NCBI RefSeq assembly: GCF_036825535.1
Contig: NZ_CP098813.1
Coordinates: 1 to 64,000, forward strand
DNA length: 64,000 bases
Reading direction: 5' to 3'
DNA from: Parasalinivibrio latis
Lineage (GTDB): Bacteria > Pseudomonadota > Gammaproteobacteria > Enterobacterales > Vibrionaceae
The translations under genes were made by a program, and so were the position numbers. Shown one piece after another: positions 16,061 through 24,723 of this stretch. How positions within the stretch are numbered: the first letter of the stretch is position 1; each line of letters starts with the position of its first letter. A model generated the notes under the pieces. The model worked only from the letters and a program-made list of their open reading frames with translations, was not told the origin of the DNA and made no database searches.

Positions 16061-16993
16061 ATGAAGGCTAAATTATTCCCTAAAGTGATGGTTATATTTT
16101 TAATGCTGGTGAGCAGTGCGCCCTCATCTGCATTTTCAATCATGACGTGGAATATGGAATGGCTTTCTGACAAAGGGGATATCACTGAAGGGCACCGGAA
16201 ACCAGAAGACTATGTTCAACTTCAAAAGGTAGTCAGCCAAATTGATCCAGATGTTGTTGCGTTACAGGAAGTCGATTCACTGAAAGTACTCAGAAAAGTA
16301 TTCAGTCCTCAACTCTATGACCTATACATTTCCGATCGCCACTCCCGAGAAGGCCCTGGAAACCGCCAATCTCTTCGCTCAACCCAGTACACTGGTTTTG
16401 CAGTAAAACGTGGCATTACTGTCATCGACCATGCAGATAACCGTGCACTCAGCCTCTCCAGTTATTTCAATGAAACTAACCTCCGGTACGGCACATATAT
16501 CGAAATACAAAAAGATGGTTACAAACCTCTCCATCTTCTATCAGTACACTTAAAGTCAGGGTGCTTCGATGGCAGGAACATGAAGCGGTACAACTGTATC
16601 AAACTGTCCCAGCAAACCGATGCATTAGGGAACTGGATTAGGGAACGTGAACGAAATAACCAAGCCTATATGATTGCCGGTGATTTCAATCATTATTTAA
16701 GCAAGACGCCTAACGAAGTGATAACGAGACTGAACCGTTATACCCGCGAAGGTCTTGAGCCCTTACTGCTTACTCAAAACACCAGGGCCTACTGTAAAGT
16801 CCGTCGAATAAACAGGAAAAGCAAACGCTGGGAAACCCACATTTACACCCGCCTTATCGACCATATCCTGGTATCTCAAAACTGGCTTGGCAACAAGCGT
16901 TACACCAGCCGTCAAATCAGCTTTGACCCTCATGACGTCATGCATTTCAGGCTCACCGATCACTGCCCTGTCGTTGTTACGGTGAATGAATAA
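16061..16993 (+). CDS. Secreted endonuclease/exonuclease/phosphatase family protein
   Basis: A 310-residue EEP-superfamily enzyme with an N-terminal Sec signal peptide (hydrophobic MVIFLMLVSSAPSSAFS, cleavage near residue 24). The fold's catalytic landmarks are visible: WNMEW with Asn31, ALQEVDS with Glu70, IAGDFNHYL (Asp/Asn) and the terminal LTDHCPVVV Asp-His pair. It therefore probably cleaves phosphodiester or phosphomonoester bonds in the periplasm or outside the cell. The superfamily covers DNases, sphingomyelinases and phosphoinositide phosphatases, and nothing here singles out a substrate. It is monocistronic, divergent from nrdD. Confidence 0.85.
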   Translation: MKAKLFPKVMVIFLMLVSSAPSSAFSIMTWNMEWLSDKGDITEGHRKPEDYVQLQKVVSQIDPDVVALQEVDSLKVLRKVFSPQLYDLYISDRHSREGPGNRQSLRSTQYTGFAVKRGITVIDHADNRALSLSSYFNETNLRYGTYIEIQKDGYKPLHLLSVHLKSGCFDGRNMKRYNCIKLSQQTDALGNWIRERERNNQAYMIAGDFNHYLSKTPNEVITRLNRYTREGLEPLLLTQNTRAYCKVRRINRKSKRWETHIYTRLIDHILVSQNWLGNKRYTSRQISFDPHDVMHFRLTDHCPVVVTVNE

Positions 16994-17073
16994 CTAACTG
17001 AAGCCGCGTCGATGCATTTGTGAAGGCAGCCATGTAAACTGGTCCCATTAAAAAACAAATAAATGTGGAAGCA

Positions 17074-17883
17074 ATGAAAGGAACACTCGACAAAATGGCG
17101 GTCTCCCTGACCAAGCCTGTAAAATATTCAATCCGTTTGGGCGAAAACAGCCTCGACATCAACCATCGTATTGGTGAAAACATCCGGCTTCACTTCACCG
17201 GCAATATCTTCTGCGCCAACTGCGGCACAAAAACCAACAAGAGCTATTCCGAAGGTTATTGCTTCCCATGTATGAAGAAGCTGGCGCGCTGTGATATGTG
17301 TATTGTTAAACCAGAAACCTGCCACTTTGATCAAGGTACCTGCCGCGAGCCGGAATGGGCACAGACGTTCTGCATGACGCCCCACTATGTTTACCTTGCA
17401 AACACTTCCGGCTTGAAAGTGGGTATCACCAGAGAAAACCAGATCCCTACCCGCTGGATAGATCAGGGGGCGACCCAGGCTCTCCCTATACTGAAAACCC
17501 GCACTCGCCATATCGCGGGATTGGTTGAAGTAGAGCTGGCTAAGCACATTGCTGATAAAACAAACTGGCGAGCGATGCTCAAAGGTGACAATGAGCAGAT
17601 CGACCTCGATCGCGAGGCGCGCCGGCTTTTGCAGGAAGTTGCGACAAGGCTCAATCACCTGAACCTGCTGCACGGTTGGGATGCCATTCAAATGGTCCAG
17701 GGCGAACCTGTTGAAATTGAATACCCAGTTCAGGAGCACCCGGAAAAAGTGACATCTTTTAACTTCGATAAGCAACCGGAGGTCTCCGGTATATTGAAGG
17801 GCATTAAAGGCCAATACCTGATTTTGGATTCAGGAGTGATTAATCTCCGGAAATTCACCAGTTATGAAGTAGATGTAGATTAA
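17074..17883 (+). CDS. DUF2797 family protein
   Basis: A 269-residue protein of the DUF2797 family, whose function is unknown. It contains an N-terminal cysteine cluster: CANCGTKTNKSY, CFPCMKK, CDMCIVKPETC and a further Cys near residue 90. This looks like one or two zinc-ribbon sites. A central YVYLANTSGLKVGITR stretch follows and resembles the start of a GIY-YIG-like fold. A GTG nine bases upstream is also in frame; the ATG is preferred because family members begin MxGTL. It converges with the diguanylate cyclase gene, with only three bases between the stops. Confidence 0.85.
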   Translation: MKGTLDKMAVSLTKPVKYSIRLGENSLDINHRIGENIRLHFTGNIFCANCGTKTNKSYSEGYCFPCMKKLARCDMCIVKPETCHFDQGTCREPEWAQTFCMTPHYVYLANTSGLKVGITRENQIPTRWIDQGATQALPILKTRTRHIAGLVEVELAKHIADKTNWRAMLKGDNEQIDLDREARRLLQEVATRLNHLNLLHGWDAIQMVQGEPVEIEYPVQEHPEKVTSFNFDKQPEVSGILKGIKGQYLILDSGVINLRKFTSYEVDVD

Positions 17884-17886
17884 CGG

Positions 17887-19290
17887 TTAGATTTCCCAGG
17901 TTGAAAGTGATGGGGAGTAAGTTGTCGCTAAGTTTCTCCCCATTTCCTTGGAGTAATAGAGGGCCATATCTGCACGTTTTGTCAGAGAACCGACATCTTC
18001 ACCTTTTTTCCGCGTTGCAATGCCACAACTGGCGGTTGTCCCTTTTGGATGAGATACTGGCATAGCCTCACGGATGCGCTCCGCCACACTCTTGGCAATT
18101 CTTTCATCTGCCTCAGGAAGCAAAATCAGAAACTCCTCGCCCCCAACACGAAATATGTAATCAGAATCCCGTACATTTTTCCTGAGCACCTCAGAACACG
18201 AAATCAGTACTTCGTCCCCAATATCATGGCCGTATCGGTCATTCACTTTTTTGAAATGATCTAAGTCCAGTAAAATGAGCGAGAATGCCGATCCCAGTTT
18301 ATCCGCTTGTTTTAAAAGTTTAGGAATTTTTCGCTCCAAATACTGGCGGTTTCCCAGACCCGTTAAAGCATCATGCATTGCAATATTCTGGAGCTCTCTT
18401 TGAAACAGATGGATTTTTCTCAACAGCCAGATCACCACCGCAAGAAATAATGTACACACAAGCAAGCGTATTTCTGTGCGCTCACGCCAAGGCCCCATTG
18501 CACTACTTGTGTCTTCAACAGTCAGCACTCCGTACGCCCAGTCCGTATTCTCCTTCATCGCCACGACATTTTCAGAATTGGATACCTCATCGGTGACTTC
18601 AGAATACCAGTATTGTCCAACTGTGCTTTGCAATGCCTTATCCTGCCCAAGCCTGATTCCACAACCTTGACTATCCAGCTGAAAAACCTCATGTCCTTGT
18701 AAGTCAAAGATAACAGAGGCACTACAAGCGTCTGCACTGTCTGTTCTCAGGCGCTCTATAAGTGCTGATATATCTATATAAATTACAACAACATGCTTGA
18801 ACCAGGCTTCTACAAGTTGACTCATGACCAGATACTGACCCTTCATATCCGGGTCATCAAAATCATAAATTTTGGGTTGCCAATAAAATGGGGATTTCTC
18901 TGAAAGCTTGAAGAATGGTTGCTCCAAAATCTGTTTGTTTGGTCTGCCATCACCGTACATTTGGGTACCATCATCAAAAAAATAGACACCTACTTTGCTA
19001 ATGATCTTAACGCGATTTTCATACTCCCGAACTGAGTGTTGAAGGTTAGTAGGAGAAGCAATCATCAGGGTTTCGATATCCTGGAGTATTGCATGAATCC
19101 CTTCCAGTTCATTTTCCAGCCTAAGATCGGTTATCTCAGCGATATGACGCGCTTCTGTTCGAACATCTTCCAATGTTGTTTTTCGGTCAACGTCCACGGT
19201 GTAAAGAAAAAACAGAAAAATCAATGAAATCGACAGGATACTCATCGGTAGTATAGAACCGGATGTACTAGACAGTATCCTGGTTTTCAT
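17887..19290 (-). CDS. Membrane diguanylate cyclase with periplasmic sensor domain
   Basis: A 467-residue inner-membrane protein. TM1 spans about 13-33, a periplasmic Cache-like sensor region spans about 34-272, TM2 spans about 274-292, and a GGDEF domain occupies about 300-460. The active site is GGEEF (383-387). A product-inhibition I-site RxxD (RDSD, 374-377) lies five residues before it, so it should be an active, feedback-inhibited cyclase making c-di-GMP. It starts 2 nt after the AAA-family gene with AAGGAG upstream, so the two are cotranscribed. The ligand is unknown. Confidence 0.92.
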   Translation of the reverse strand: MKTRILSSTSGSILPMSILSISLIFLFFLYTVDVDRKTTLEDVRTEARHIAEITDLRLENELEGIHAILQDIETLMIASPTNLQHSVREYENRVKIISKVGVYFFDDGTQMYGDGRPNKQILEQPFFKLSEKSPFYWQPKIYDFDDPDMKGQYLVMSQLVEAWFKHVVVIYIDISALIERLRTDSADACSASVIFDLQGHEVFQLDSQGCGIRLGQDKALQSTVGQYWYSEVTDEVSNSENVVAMKENTDWAYGVLTVEDTSSAMGPWRERTEIRLLVCTLFLAVVIWLLRKIHLFQRELQNIAMHDALTGLGNRQYLERKIPKLLKQADKLGSAFSLILLDLDHFKKVNDRYGHDIGDEVLISCSEVLRKNVRDSDYIFRVGGEEFLILLPEADERIAKSVAERIREAMPVSHPKGTTASCGIATRKKGEDVGSLTKRADMALYYSKEMGRNLATTYSPSLSTWEI

Positions 19291-19292
19291 CG

Positions 19293-19865
19293 CTACACTC
19301 CTTCAGGGATAACAGTCTCACAGTGAGACAAAACCCAATTCGCGCGTTTTTCTGGCGTCCCCCAAGGTACTTCCAATACCGTAAACCCCGTTATTCGATA
19401 GGTATCGAGCAACAATTGGTGAATTTCCAATGCTTCCTCAAATGGATGTGGCCTGACGTCATCAACCAAATAGATTGAAGCTTCTGGCTTGCACATGAAT
19501 GCCATTCGCTGGTATCCCTCGGGTACGACCAGATCGTCAGCCAATAAATTTTCATTGCCTAATTTCAGGTAGGCAACAATATCTGGGATAGCACGATCAA
19601 CAAAGGACAGTTGCTCATTGCAGAGAGATGCTTTCAACTGCGCTTCCATTTCTTGAAAACACAAGTGGGCAAACGCAGGCAAATTTGTCCAGGGTAAGAT
19701 GGGTTCTGGAGATCTTAGTTCCCGCTCAATCAAGGTGCGGGACACTTCATCGTAAGTTACCGCCCCCAGCCTGGACAGCGATCGCATCAGGGTGGTTTTA
19801 CCTGCTCCCGGTCCACCGGAAATAACAAACGGTTTTGTAAATTCAGAATAATTTGGCAATAGCAT
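19293..19865 (-). CDS. AAA_28-type P-loop ATPase
   Basis: A 190-residue P-loop NTPase. Walker A is SGGPGAGKTTL near residue 15, and an LSFVDRAIPD segment resembles the Walker B and lid region of the AAA_28 family (related to NadR-type kinases). In-frame TTG at 19892 is possible, but the ATG at 19865 gives the usual short N-terminus. It is followed 2 nt later by the GGDEF gene at 17887-19290, so both are likely expressed together. The family has no agreed bacterial function. It may be a small-molecule kinase rather than a motor ATPase. Confidence 0.85.
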   Translation of the reverse strand: MLLPNYSEFTKPFVISGGPGAGKTTLMRSLSRLGAVTYDEVSRTLIERELRSPEPILPWTNLPAFAHLCFQEMEAQLKASLCNEQLSFVDRAIPDIVAYLKLGNENLLADDLVVPEGYQRMAFMCKPEASIYLVDDVRPHPFEEALEIHQLLLDTYRITGFTVLEVPWGTPEKRANWVLSHCETVIPEGV

Positions 19866-19950
19866 AGAATTCAGGCGTCCTGTAAACACCAATCAAAAGA
19901 GGAATTATGCACTTTGTTGTATTTTAGCGGAATATTACAGATTTGATGGT

Positions 19951-20559
19951 TTATTCAGATCTTAAGCTTTGCCATGCTTCACACATTTGACGGAAAACAG
20001 TCGCATCTCCTTGAGGACGATCCGGGTGCCATTTCAACGCCATTTTCCGCCACGAGCGCCGAATATCTCTGTCCGAAGCATTTTCATCCAAACCCAATAC
20101 TGAAAGTGCCTGACGACGATCAAGTGTAATTTCAGAACTTGCGCCAATTTTTTTATGGTATTTGCGCCAAAAAGACGACAGCAGCTCGTCCACTTCTTCG
20201 CTGTTTGCATCGTAATTTGACCAGTTCATGTAGTACTGGCGCAGCGGATCTTCTGCATTAACCTGGCAGGAATCACTTGTCGAAGAGGTTGCCCACATCA
20301 GGCGGATATCCATCGATTCAACCTGAAGCCATTGCCGTGGAAGAAGCATCATTTGCAGCTGGTAAAGGGCGTTCATTATGAGGAAATTACGCTTGAAAAG
20401 ATCAAGGTTGGGATCGTCATCGAGCGTTTCAATTATTTGTTCTTTTTGCAGTTCTGCCAGCAGATGATGGACCATCCAACGCTTGGCTTCCTTCTGCAGA
20501 ATCTCCAAAATCGGCCAAATCAACGGATTTTCAACATCGTCATTATATTCTGCCAGCAT
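19951..20559 (-). CDS. DnaJ-related protein with C-terminal J domain
   Basis: A 202-residue protein. The C-terminal 55 residues form a J domain (SVLGLDENASDRDIRRSWRK followed by MALKWHPDRP), with the HPD tripeptide that stimulates Hsp70 ATPase. The N-terminal part (about residues 1-130) is the DNAJ-related domain found in gammaproteobacteria, not the glycine-rich or zinc regions of DnaJ. The ATG at 20559 has GGGGGAG just upstream; a GTG five codons earlier is less likely. It probably recruits DnaK to a specific client, which is not known. Confidence 0.88.
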   Translation of the reverse strand: MLAEYNDDVENPLIWPILEILQKEAKRWMVHHLLAELQKEQIIETLDDDPNLDLFKRNFLIMNALYQLQMMLLPRQWLQVESMDIRLMWATSSTSDSCQVNAEDPLRQYYMNWSNYDANSEEVDELLSSFWRKYHKKIGASSEITLDRRQALSVLGLDENASDRDIRRSWRKMALKWHPDRPQGDATVFRQMCEAWQSLRSE

Positions 20560-20785
20560 CAGCTCCCCCTTCACCGTCTTTGCTATTTATAAGACACTTT
20601 TCTTAGCTGTGCATCCGCTTTTCTTTAAGCAACTACCATGCCTGTGCTTGTATATACCTTGCAGTTATCTGATTTGGCGTAGGTTATTTCGTAACTTAAC
20701 GGAATTACTTTTTCCTATGATTCTTATTTAAAAGACTGACCGACAGAAAAATGACGGGAACGTGGGCTAGCTTCTTTTCTCTAAA

Positions 20786-20812
20786 CAAAAAATGCCGGGA
20801 TTACACCCGGCA
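20786..20812 (-). terminator. Intrinsic terminator of gcvT
   Basis: TGCCGGG and CCCGGCA form the stem, followed on the minus strand by TTTTTT, 41 nt after the gcvT stop. Confidence 0.8.
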
Positions 20813-20852
20813 CAAACTTGGACATTAAATTATTAAGGAGAACCCGAGGCAA

Positions 20853-21971
20853 TTATCCCCGGTAGTAACGCTGCGGTACCATTGGCATCCTGACTACCTG
20901 CATTGGCAGCAATTTACCGCGGACCTCAGCGAATACTTCTGAATTGAGCGCAGAATATTCCGGTTTGACGTAGCCCATCGCTACAGGTTTTTCTGCCGTT
21001 GGGCCAAACGTGCCACTGGTAACAACACCAATTTCCTCATTGTCACCGTTAAACAGTTTTGCACCTTCACGCACTGGCGCTTTACCCAGGCCAGCCAGAC
21101 CTACACGCTTGCGGGACACCTCTTTTGTTTGTATCTGCTTGAGAATGATATCTGCGCCCGGAAAACCACCAGCACGCTCACCGTCTGCTCGACGGGGCTT
21201 GCTGATACCCCACAACAATGCGCCTTCAACCGGCGTTGTCGAGGTATCCAGGTCATGTCCATAAAGGCAAAGACCGCACTCCAGACGCAGTGAGTCTCGT
21301 GCCCCCAACCCGATAAATTCCACTCGCTCATCTTCCAGAAGACGGCGAGAGAATTTTTCTGCCTTGTCTGCCGGTACAGAGATTTCAAATCCGTCTTCAC
21401 CTGTATAACCCGACCGGCTCACAAAACAGGTCACACCATCAAGTTCAAACGTGCCAACATCCATAAACACCATCTTGTTGACATCAGGGTTTATCGCTTC
21501 CATCACTTCGCTGGCTCGTGGCCCCTGTAGTGCCAGCAATGCGCGATCTTCTAACACTTCCACCGTTACATCTGACGGAAGGTTCGCTTTCAGGTGGGCG
21601 ATATCCTGGTCTTTACAGGCGGCGTTTACGACAACAAACAAGTGATCACCAAAGTTGGATACCATCAGGTCATCCATGATCCCACCCTGCTCATTGGTAA
21701 AAAAGGCATACCGCTGTTTGCCTTCAGGCAGGTCAATAATGTCTACAGGCACCAAGCTTTCCAGAGCTTTTGCTGCATTTTCACCGTGAAGGCGAAGTTG
21801 TCCCATATGAGATACATCAAAAAGGCCCGCATTTTCACGAGTGTGAAGGTGTTCCTTCCGTACCCCCAAGGCATACTGGACTGGCATATCGAAGCCGGCA
21901 AAAGGGACCATCTTTGCACCCAGTTCAAGATGCAGGTTGTGAAGAGGTGTCTTATTCAGTTCCTGAGACAT
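20853..21971 (-). CDS. gcvT: Glycine cleavage system T protein (aminomethyltransferase)
   Basis: A 372-residue GcvT that transfers the methylene group from aminomethyl-lipoyl GcvH to tetrahydrofolate and releases ammonia. Family landmarks include MVPFAGFDMPVQY, the DVSHMGQLRL segment, SRSGYTGEDGFEI and ARDSLRLECGLCLYG, where the Asp that activates THF resides. It lies on the minus strand 93 nt after the XRE-cupin regulator, apart from gcvH and gcvP on the plus strand. Splitting gcvT from gcvHP around a divergent promoter is unusual but leaves a full system in one locus. Confidence 0.96.
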   Translation of the reverse strand: MSQELNKTPLHNLHLELGAKMVPFAGFDMPVQYALGVRKEHLHTRENAGLFDVSHMGQLRLHGENAAKALESLVPVDIIDLPEGKQRYAFFTNEQGGIMDDLMVSNFGDHLFVVVNAACKDQDIAHLKANLPSDVTVEVLEDRALLALQGPRASEVMEAINPDVNKMVFMDVGTFELDGVTCFVSRSGYTGEDGFEISVPADKAEKFSRRLLEDERVEFIGLGARDSLRLECGLCLYGHDLDTSTTPVEGALLWGISKPRRADGERAGGFPGADIILKQIQTKEVSRKRVGLAGLGKAPVREGAKLFNGDNEEIGVVTSGTFGPTAEKPVAMGYVKPEYSALNSEVFAEVRGKLLPMQVVRMPMVPQRYYRG

Positions 21972-22064
21972 GATTCACTCCATCGGCCGCAACATTTTGC
22001 TGCAGCGGTTTTCATTATTGCCAGTTATCTGGCACTTAGATTGTCAGGCATCCTTTCGACAGAA

Positions 22065-22688
22065 TCAGGATGCGGTCACCCACAAAATCAGGGCATCTTC
22101 CTCACTGACGGATGTCAGCATATGTCCCATCGTGGCGTCGTAATAAACGCTGTCGCCCGTAGCAAGGTTAATCGGTTCATAAAATTCCGAATAAAAACAA
22201 ACCTCACCGTCTAAAACGAGCATAAACTCTTCGCCGTCATGGCGGATCCAGTCTTTGTAGTCTTCAAAATGCCGACAATGAATTCGGCTTTTAAAGGGCA
22301 TCATTTTTTTATTGGTTAACTGTGTCGCCAACAATTCGTGTTCATAGGTTGCCGTTGGATGTGCCTTTCCCTCTCCCTCCCGGGTAATATCCCGGCGACC
22401 AGTAGCCTTTTGCTGTTTAGGCGGCGCAAATAACTGTGGGATATCAACACTTAGGCCATTAGCAAGTTTCTGCATAGCCTGGAACGTCGGCGAAATCTGC
22501 TCGTTCTCAATCTTTGACAAGGTAGATCGCGCCAGTCCGGTCAGACGACTCGCTTCTTCTAACGTCAGCCCGTTAGCCATCCGGATCTCTTTCAGGCGCT
22601 CTCCGAGACGGAGTGGCTCAGGTGCAGAACCATCTTCCTGCTCAATTCTGATAGACGGGTAGACGTCCTGTGTTGTCACTTCACTCAT
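22065..22688 (-). CDS. XRE-family regulator with C-terminal cupin domain
   Basis: A 207-residue regulator. A lambda-repressor-type helix-turn-helix spans about 27-86 (LGERLKEIRMANGLTLEEAS, then GLARSTLSKIENEQISPTFQ). A cupin sensor domain runs from about 130 to 205 (EEFMLVLDGEVCFYSEFYEP). This architecture is typical of PuuR/SutR-type regulators that sense a small metabolite. It is the first gene of the xre-gcvT unit and is divergent from sdaA-glyA-gcvHP. Two palindromes in the intergenic region (22826 and 23053) are its probable operators. Serine or glycine is the likely effector, by context only. Confidence 0.93.
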   Translation of the reverse strand: MSEVTTQDVYPSIRIEQEDGSAPEPLRLGERLKEIRMANGLTLEEASRLTGLARSTLSKIENEQISPTFQAMQKLANGLSVDIPQLFAPPKQQKATGRRDITREGEGKAHPTATYEHELLATQLTNKKMMPFKSRIHCRHFEDYKDWIRHDGEEFMLVLDGEVCFYSEFYEPINLATGDSVYYDATMGHMLTSVSEEDALILWVTAS

Positions 22689-22825
22689 ATTTATGCCGCT
22701 TATATTTTCAGGTTAAAGGTATTCCATTTACCTTTCGCACCGCAGAACCGCATAGGTCAATGCGACGCATTCTGGCACATGAAAGACATCCAAAACATGC
22801 TCAGGTTAACATTTTTAACAATATA

Positions 22826-22839
22826 TTTCCTATAGGAAA
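22826..22839. promoter_or_regulatory. Palindromic operator TTTCCTATAGGAAA (regulator side)
   Basis: A perfect 14-bp palindrome, followed by a further half copy TTAGGAAAC. It lies 138 bp upstream of the XRE-cupin start. A near-identical copy sits on the sdaA side, which argues for a real operator. Confidence 0.6.
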
Positions 22840-23052
22840 CTTAGGAAACTTAAAAAAACATCATGGAGAATGCACATTTTAACTCCATAGACAATGAGCT
22901 AGCATACTAGTTAACAATGCCTGGAAACCAAGATTAATCCCTTTATATCAATGCTATAAATCACTGTGGGTCTATACACTATGACATTTCAACCCTATCC
23001 TGAACCAAAATGCGTTCATTATTTAACCAGGATATCACTGTGAGAATTTGTG

Positions 23053-23066
23053 TTTCTTATAGGAAA
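23053..23066. promoter_or_regulatory. Palindromic operator TTTCTTATAGGAAA (sdaA side)
   Basis: It differs by one base from the perfect palindrome at 22826 and lies 157 bp upstream of sdaA. It probably belongs to the same regulator. Confidence 0.58.
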
Positions 23067-23222
23067 TTTATTTTGCGAATAGCAAACAACTCTTGTATGT
23101 TACGCAAATGTTGGCACCACGTGTGTCAATTCACATAAAAACAAAACAAGAGCCATCCTATATATGAATGGGATGACAAACACATTGGGGCTGTTGTCAT
23201 AACTCACTCAAGGAGAGTCATT

Positions 23223-24629
23223 ATGAGTCACAGCATGTTTGATTTATTTAAAATCGGCGTAGGCCCTTCCAGTTCCCATACTGTGGGACCAATGGTAGCC
23301 TGCGCACGATTTGCCAATGACGCAGAGAATGCTGGCATTCTCGAACAGACCTTTGCCTTAAAGGTAGATTTGTATGGCTCACTTGCCTTAACAGGTCACG
23401 GCCATGCAACCGACGTGGCATGCGTGATGGGGCTGATGGGCGAAATGCCAGATTCTATAGACCCTGACAATATCGAAACTCTTGTCAACATGGTGAAAGG
23501 CACTACAGAGCTGCCTTTTGCCGGTCAAAGGTTTATCCCTTTTATCTGGGATAAGCACCTCTCTTTCCATATGGCAGAAGTACTGCCAGAGCATCCAAAT
23601 GGCATGTCGATCACTGCCTTTAACGAAAACGGCGACGCTATTTTCAGCAAAACCTATTTTTCTGTCGGGGGTGGTTTTGTCGTTGAACGGGGGGAAACCG
23701 AAGCCTCAGAAGAAGACGTATCCCTTCCCTACCCTTTCGACACTGCCGAACAGCTGCTTTCACATTGCCGTGACAACAGTCTTTCAATTGATGAACTGAT
23801 GTTCGAGAACGAATCTGCCCGTCTTGCTGCGGGCGATACCCCGCCAGGACAAACCCATCAATTGGTTTGTGAAAAAATCGATACCATCTGGCATGTCATG
23901 AAGGCCTGTATTGAAAGGGGTATCAATCAGGAAGGTGAGCTCCCCGGCAAGTTGAAGATAAGGCGCAGGGCGAAAGCCATGAAGCTGCGTCTTGACGCCC
24001 AGAAAGAAAATGGCACTCCTGTTGATTCTGCCGATTACGTCAATATGTTCGCATTGGCGGTTAATGAAGAAAATGCAGCCGGAGGACGGGTGGTCACTGC
24101 TCCAACCAATGGCGCTGCAGGCGTTATCCCTGCCATCGTTGCCTACTACGAAGCATTTGTTTCCCCTGGAAATATAGAAGGAGTCCGTAAGCTCCTCGCC
24201 ACAGCGGCTGCTATTGGTTCCCTGTATAAAACCAATGCCTCTATATCGGCTGCTGAAGTTGGCTGTCAGGGAGAAATTGGCGTTGCTTGCTCTATGGCTG
24301 CAGGAGGGTTGGCTGCTGCAATGGGTGGAACACTGGAACAGATCGAAAATGCAGCAGAGATTGGCATGGAGCACAACCTTGGCCTTACCTGCGACCCGGT
24401 AGACGGATTGGTGCAGGTTCCCTGCATTGAGCGGAACACCATGGGGGCAATCAAGGCAATAAATGCTGTACGCCTAGCACTGGCTGGCGACGGGCATCAT
24501 TCGGTCTCTCTCGACAGCGTCATAAAGACCATGCACCAAACCGGCCTCGACATGCAGAGCAAATATAAAGAGACGTCACTCGGTGGGCTGGCAACCAATG
24601 TTATCCCAATAAATATCGTGAACTGCTAA
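23223..24629 (+). CDS. sdaA: L-serine ammonia-lyase, iron-sulfur type
   Basis: A 468-residue single-chain L-serine dehydratase converting serine to pyruvate and ammonia. The N-terminal ASB-type region begins MFDLFKIGVGPSSSHTVGPM. The C-terminal catalytic part has the conserved TAPTNGAAGVIPA, the Cys in EVGCQGEIG, and Cys residues in LGLTCDPVDGLVQVPCIERN that hold the 4Fe-4S cluster. It heads the plus-strand operon sdaA-glyA-gcvH-gcvP. With GlyA it completes conversion of glycine to serine to pyruvate, so the cluster is catabolic rather than biosynthetic. Confidence 0.96.
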   Translation: MSHSMFDLFKIGVGPSSSHTVGPMVACARFANDAENAGILEQTFALKVDLYGSLALTGHGHATDVACVMGLMGEMPDSIDPDNIETLVNMVKGTTELPFAGQRFIPFIWDKHLSFHMAEVLPEHPNGMSITAFNENGDAIFSKTYFSVGGGFVVERGETEASEEDVSLPYPFDTAEQLLSHCRDNSLSIDELMFENESARLAAGDTPPGQTHQLVCEKIDTIWHVMKACIERGINQEGELPGKLKIRRRAKAMKLRLDAQKENGTPVDSADYVNMFALAVNEENAAGGRVVTAPTNGAAGVIPAIVAYYEAFVSPGNIEGVRKLLATAAAIGSLYKTNASISAAEVGCQGEIGVACSMAAGGLAAAMGGTLEQIENAAEIGMEHNLGLTCDPVDGLVQVPCIERNTMGAIKAINAVRLALAGDGHHSVSLDSVIKTMHQTGLDMQSKYKETSLGGLATNVIPINIVNC

Positions 24630-24723
24630 ACGGTCAGAGAATACCGGCAAGCGACTAAAAACAGGTCGCCAAGCATAAGGATTAAGCCTGTTAAAAGGCT
24701 GGATTAAGTAAAGGATCAGACAA

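Larger units (their letters stand above)
22689..23222. promoter_or_regulatory. Divergent control region of the glycine/serine cluster
   Basis: A 534-bp AT-rich gap without genes between the XRE-cupin regulator and sdaA. It holds two copies of a 14-bp palindrome near its two halves, annotated separately. I searched by eye for a glycine riboswitch and did not find its conserved core. sdaA has an AAGGAGAG ribosome binding site. Confidence 0.65.

Noticed and set aside
22689..23222. Possible glycine riboswitch upstream of sdaA or gcvT
   Set aside because: The conserved glycine aptamer core could not be found on either strand. Palindromic operators explain the region better. A covariance-model search would settle it.
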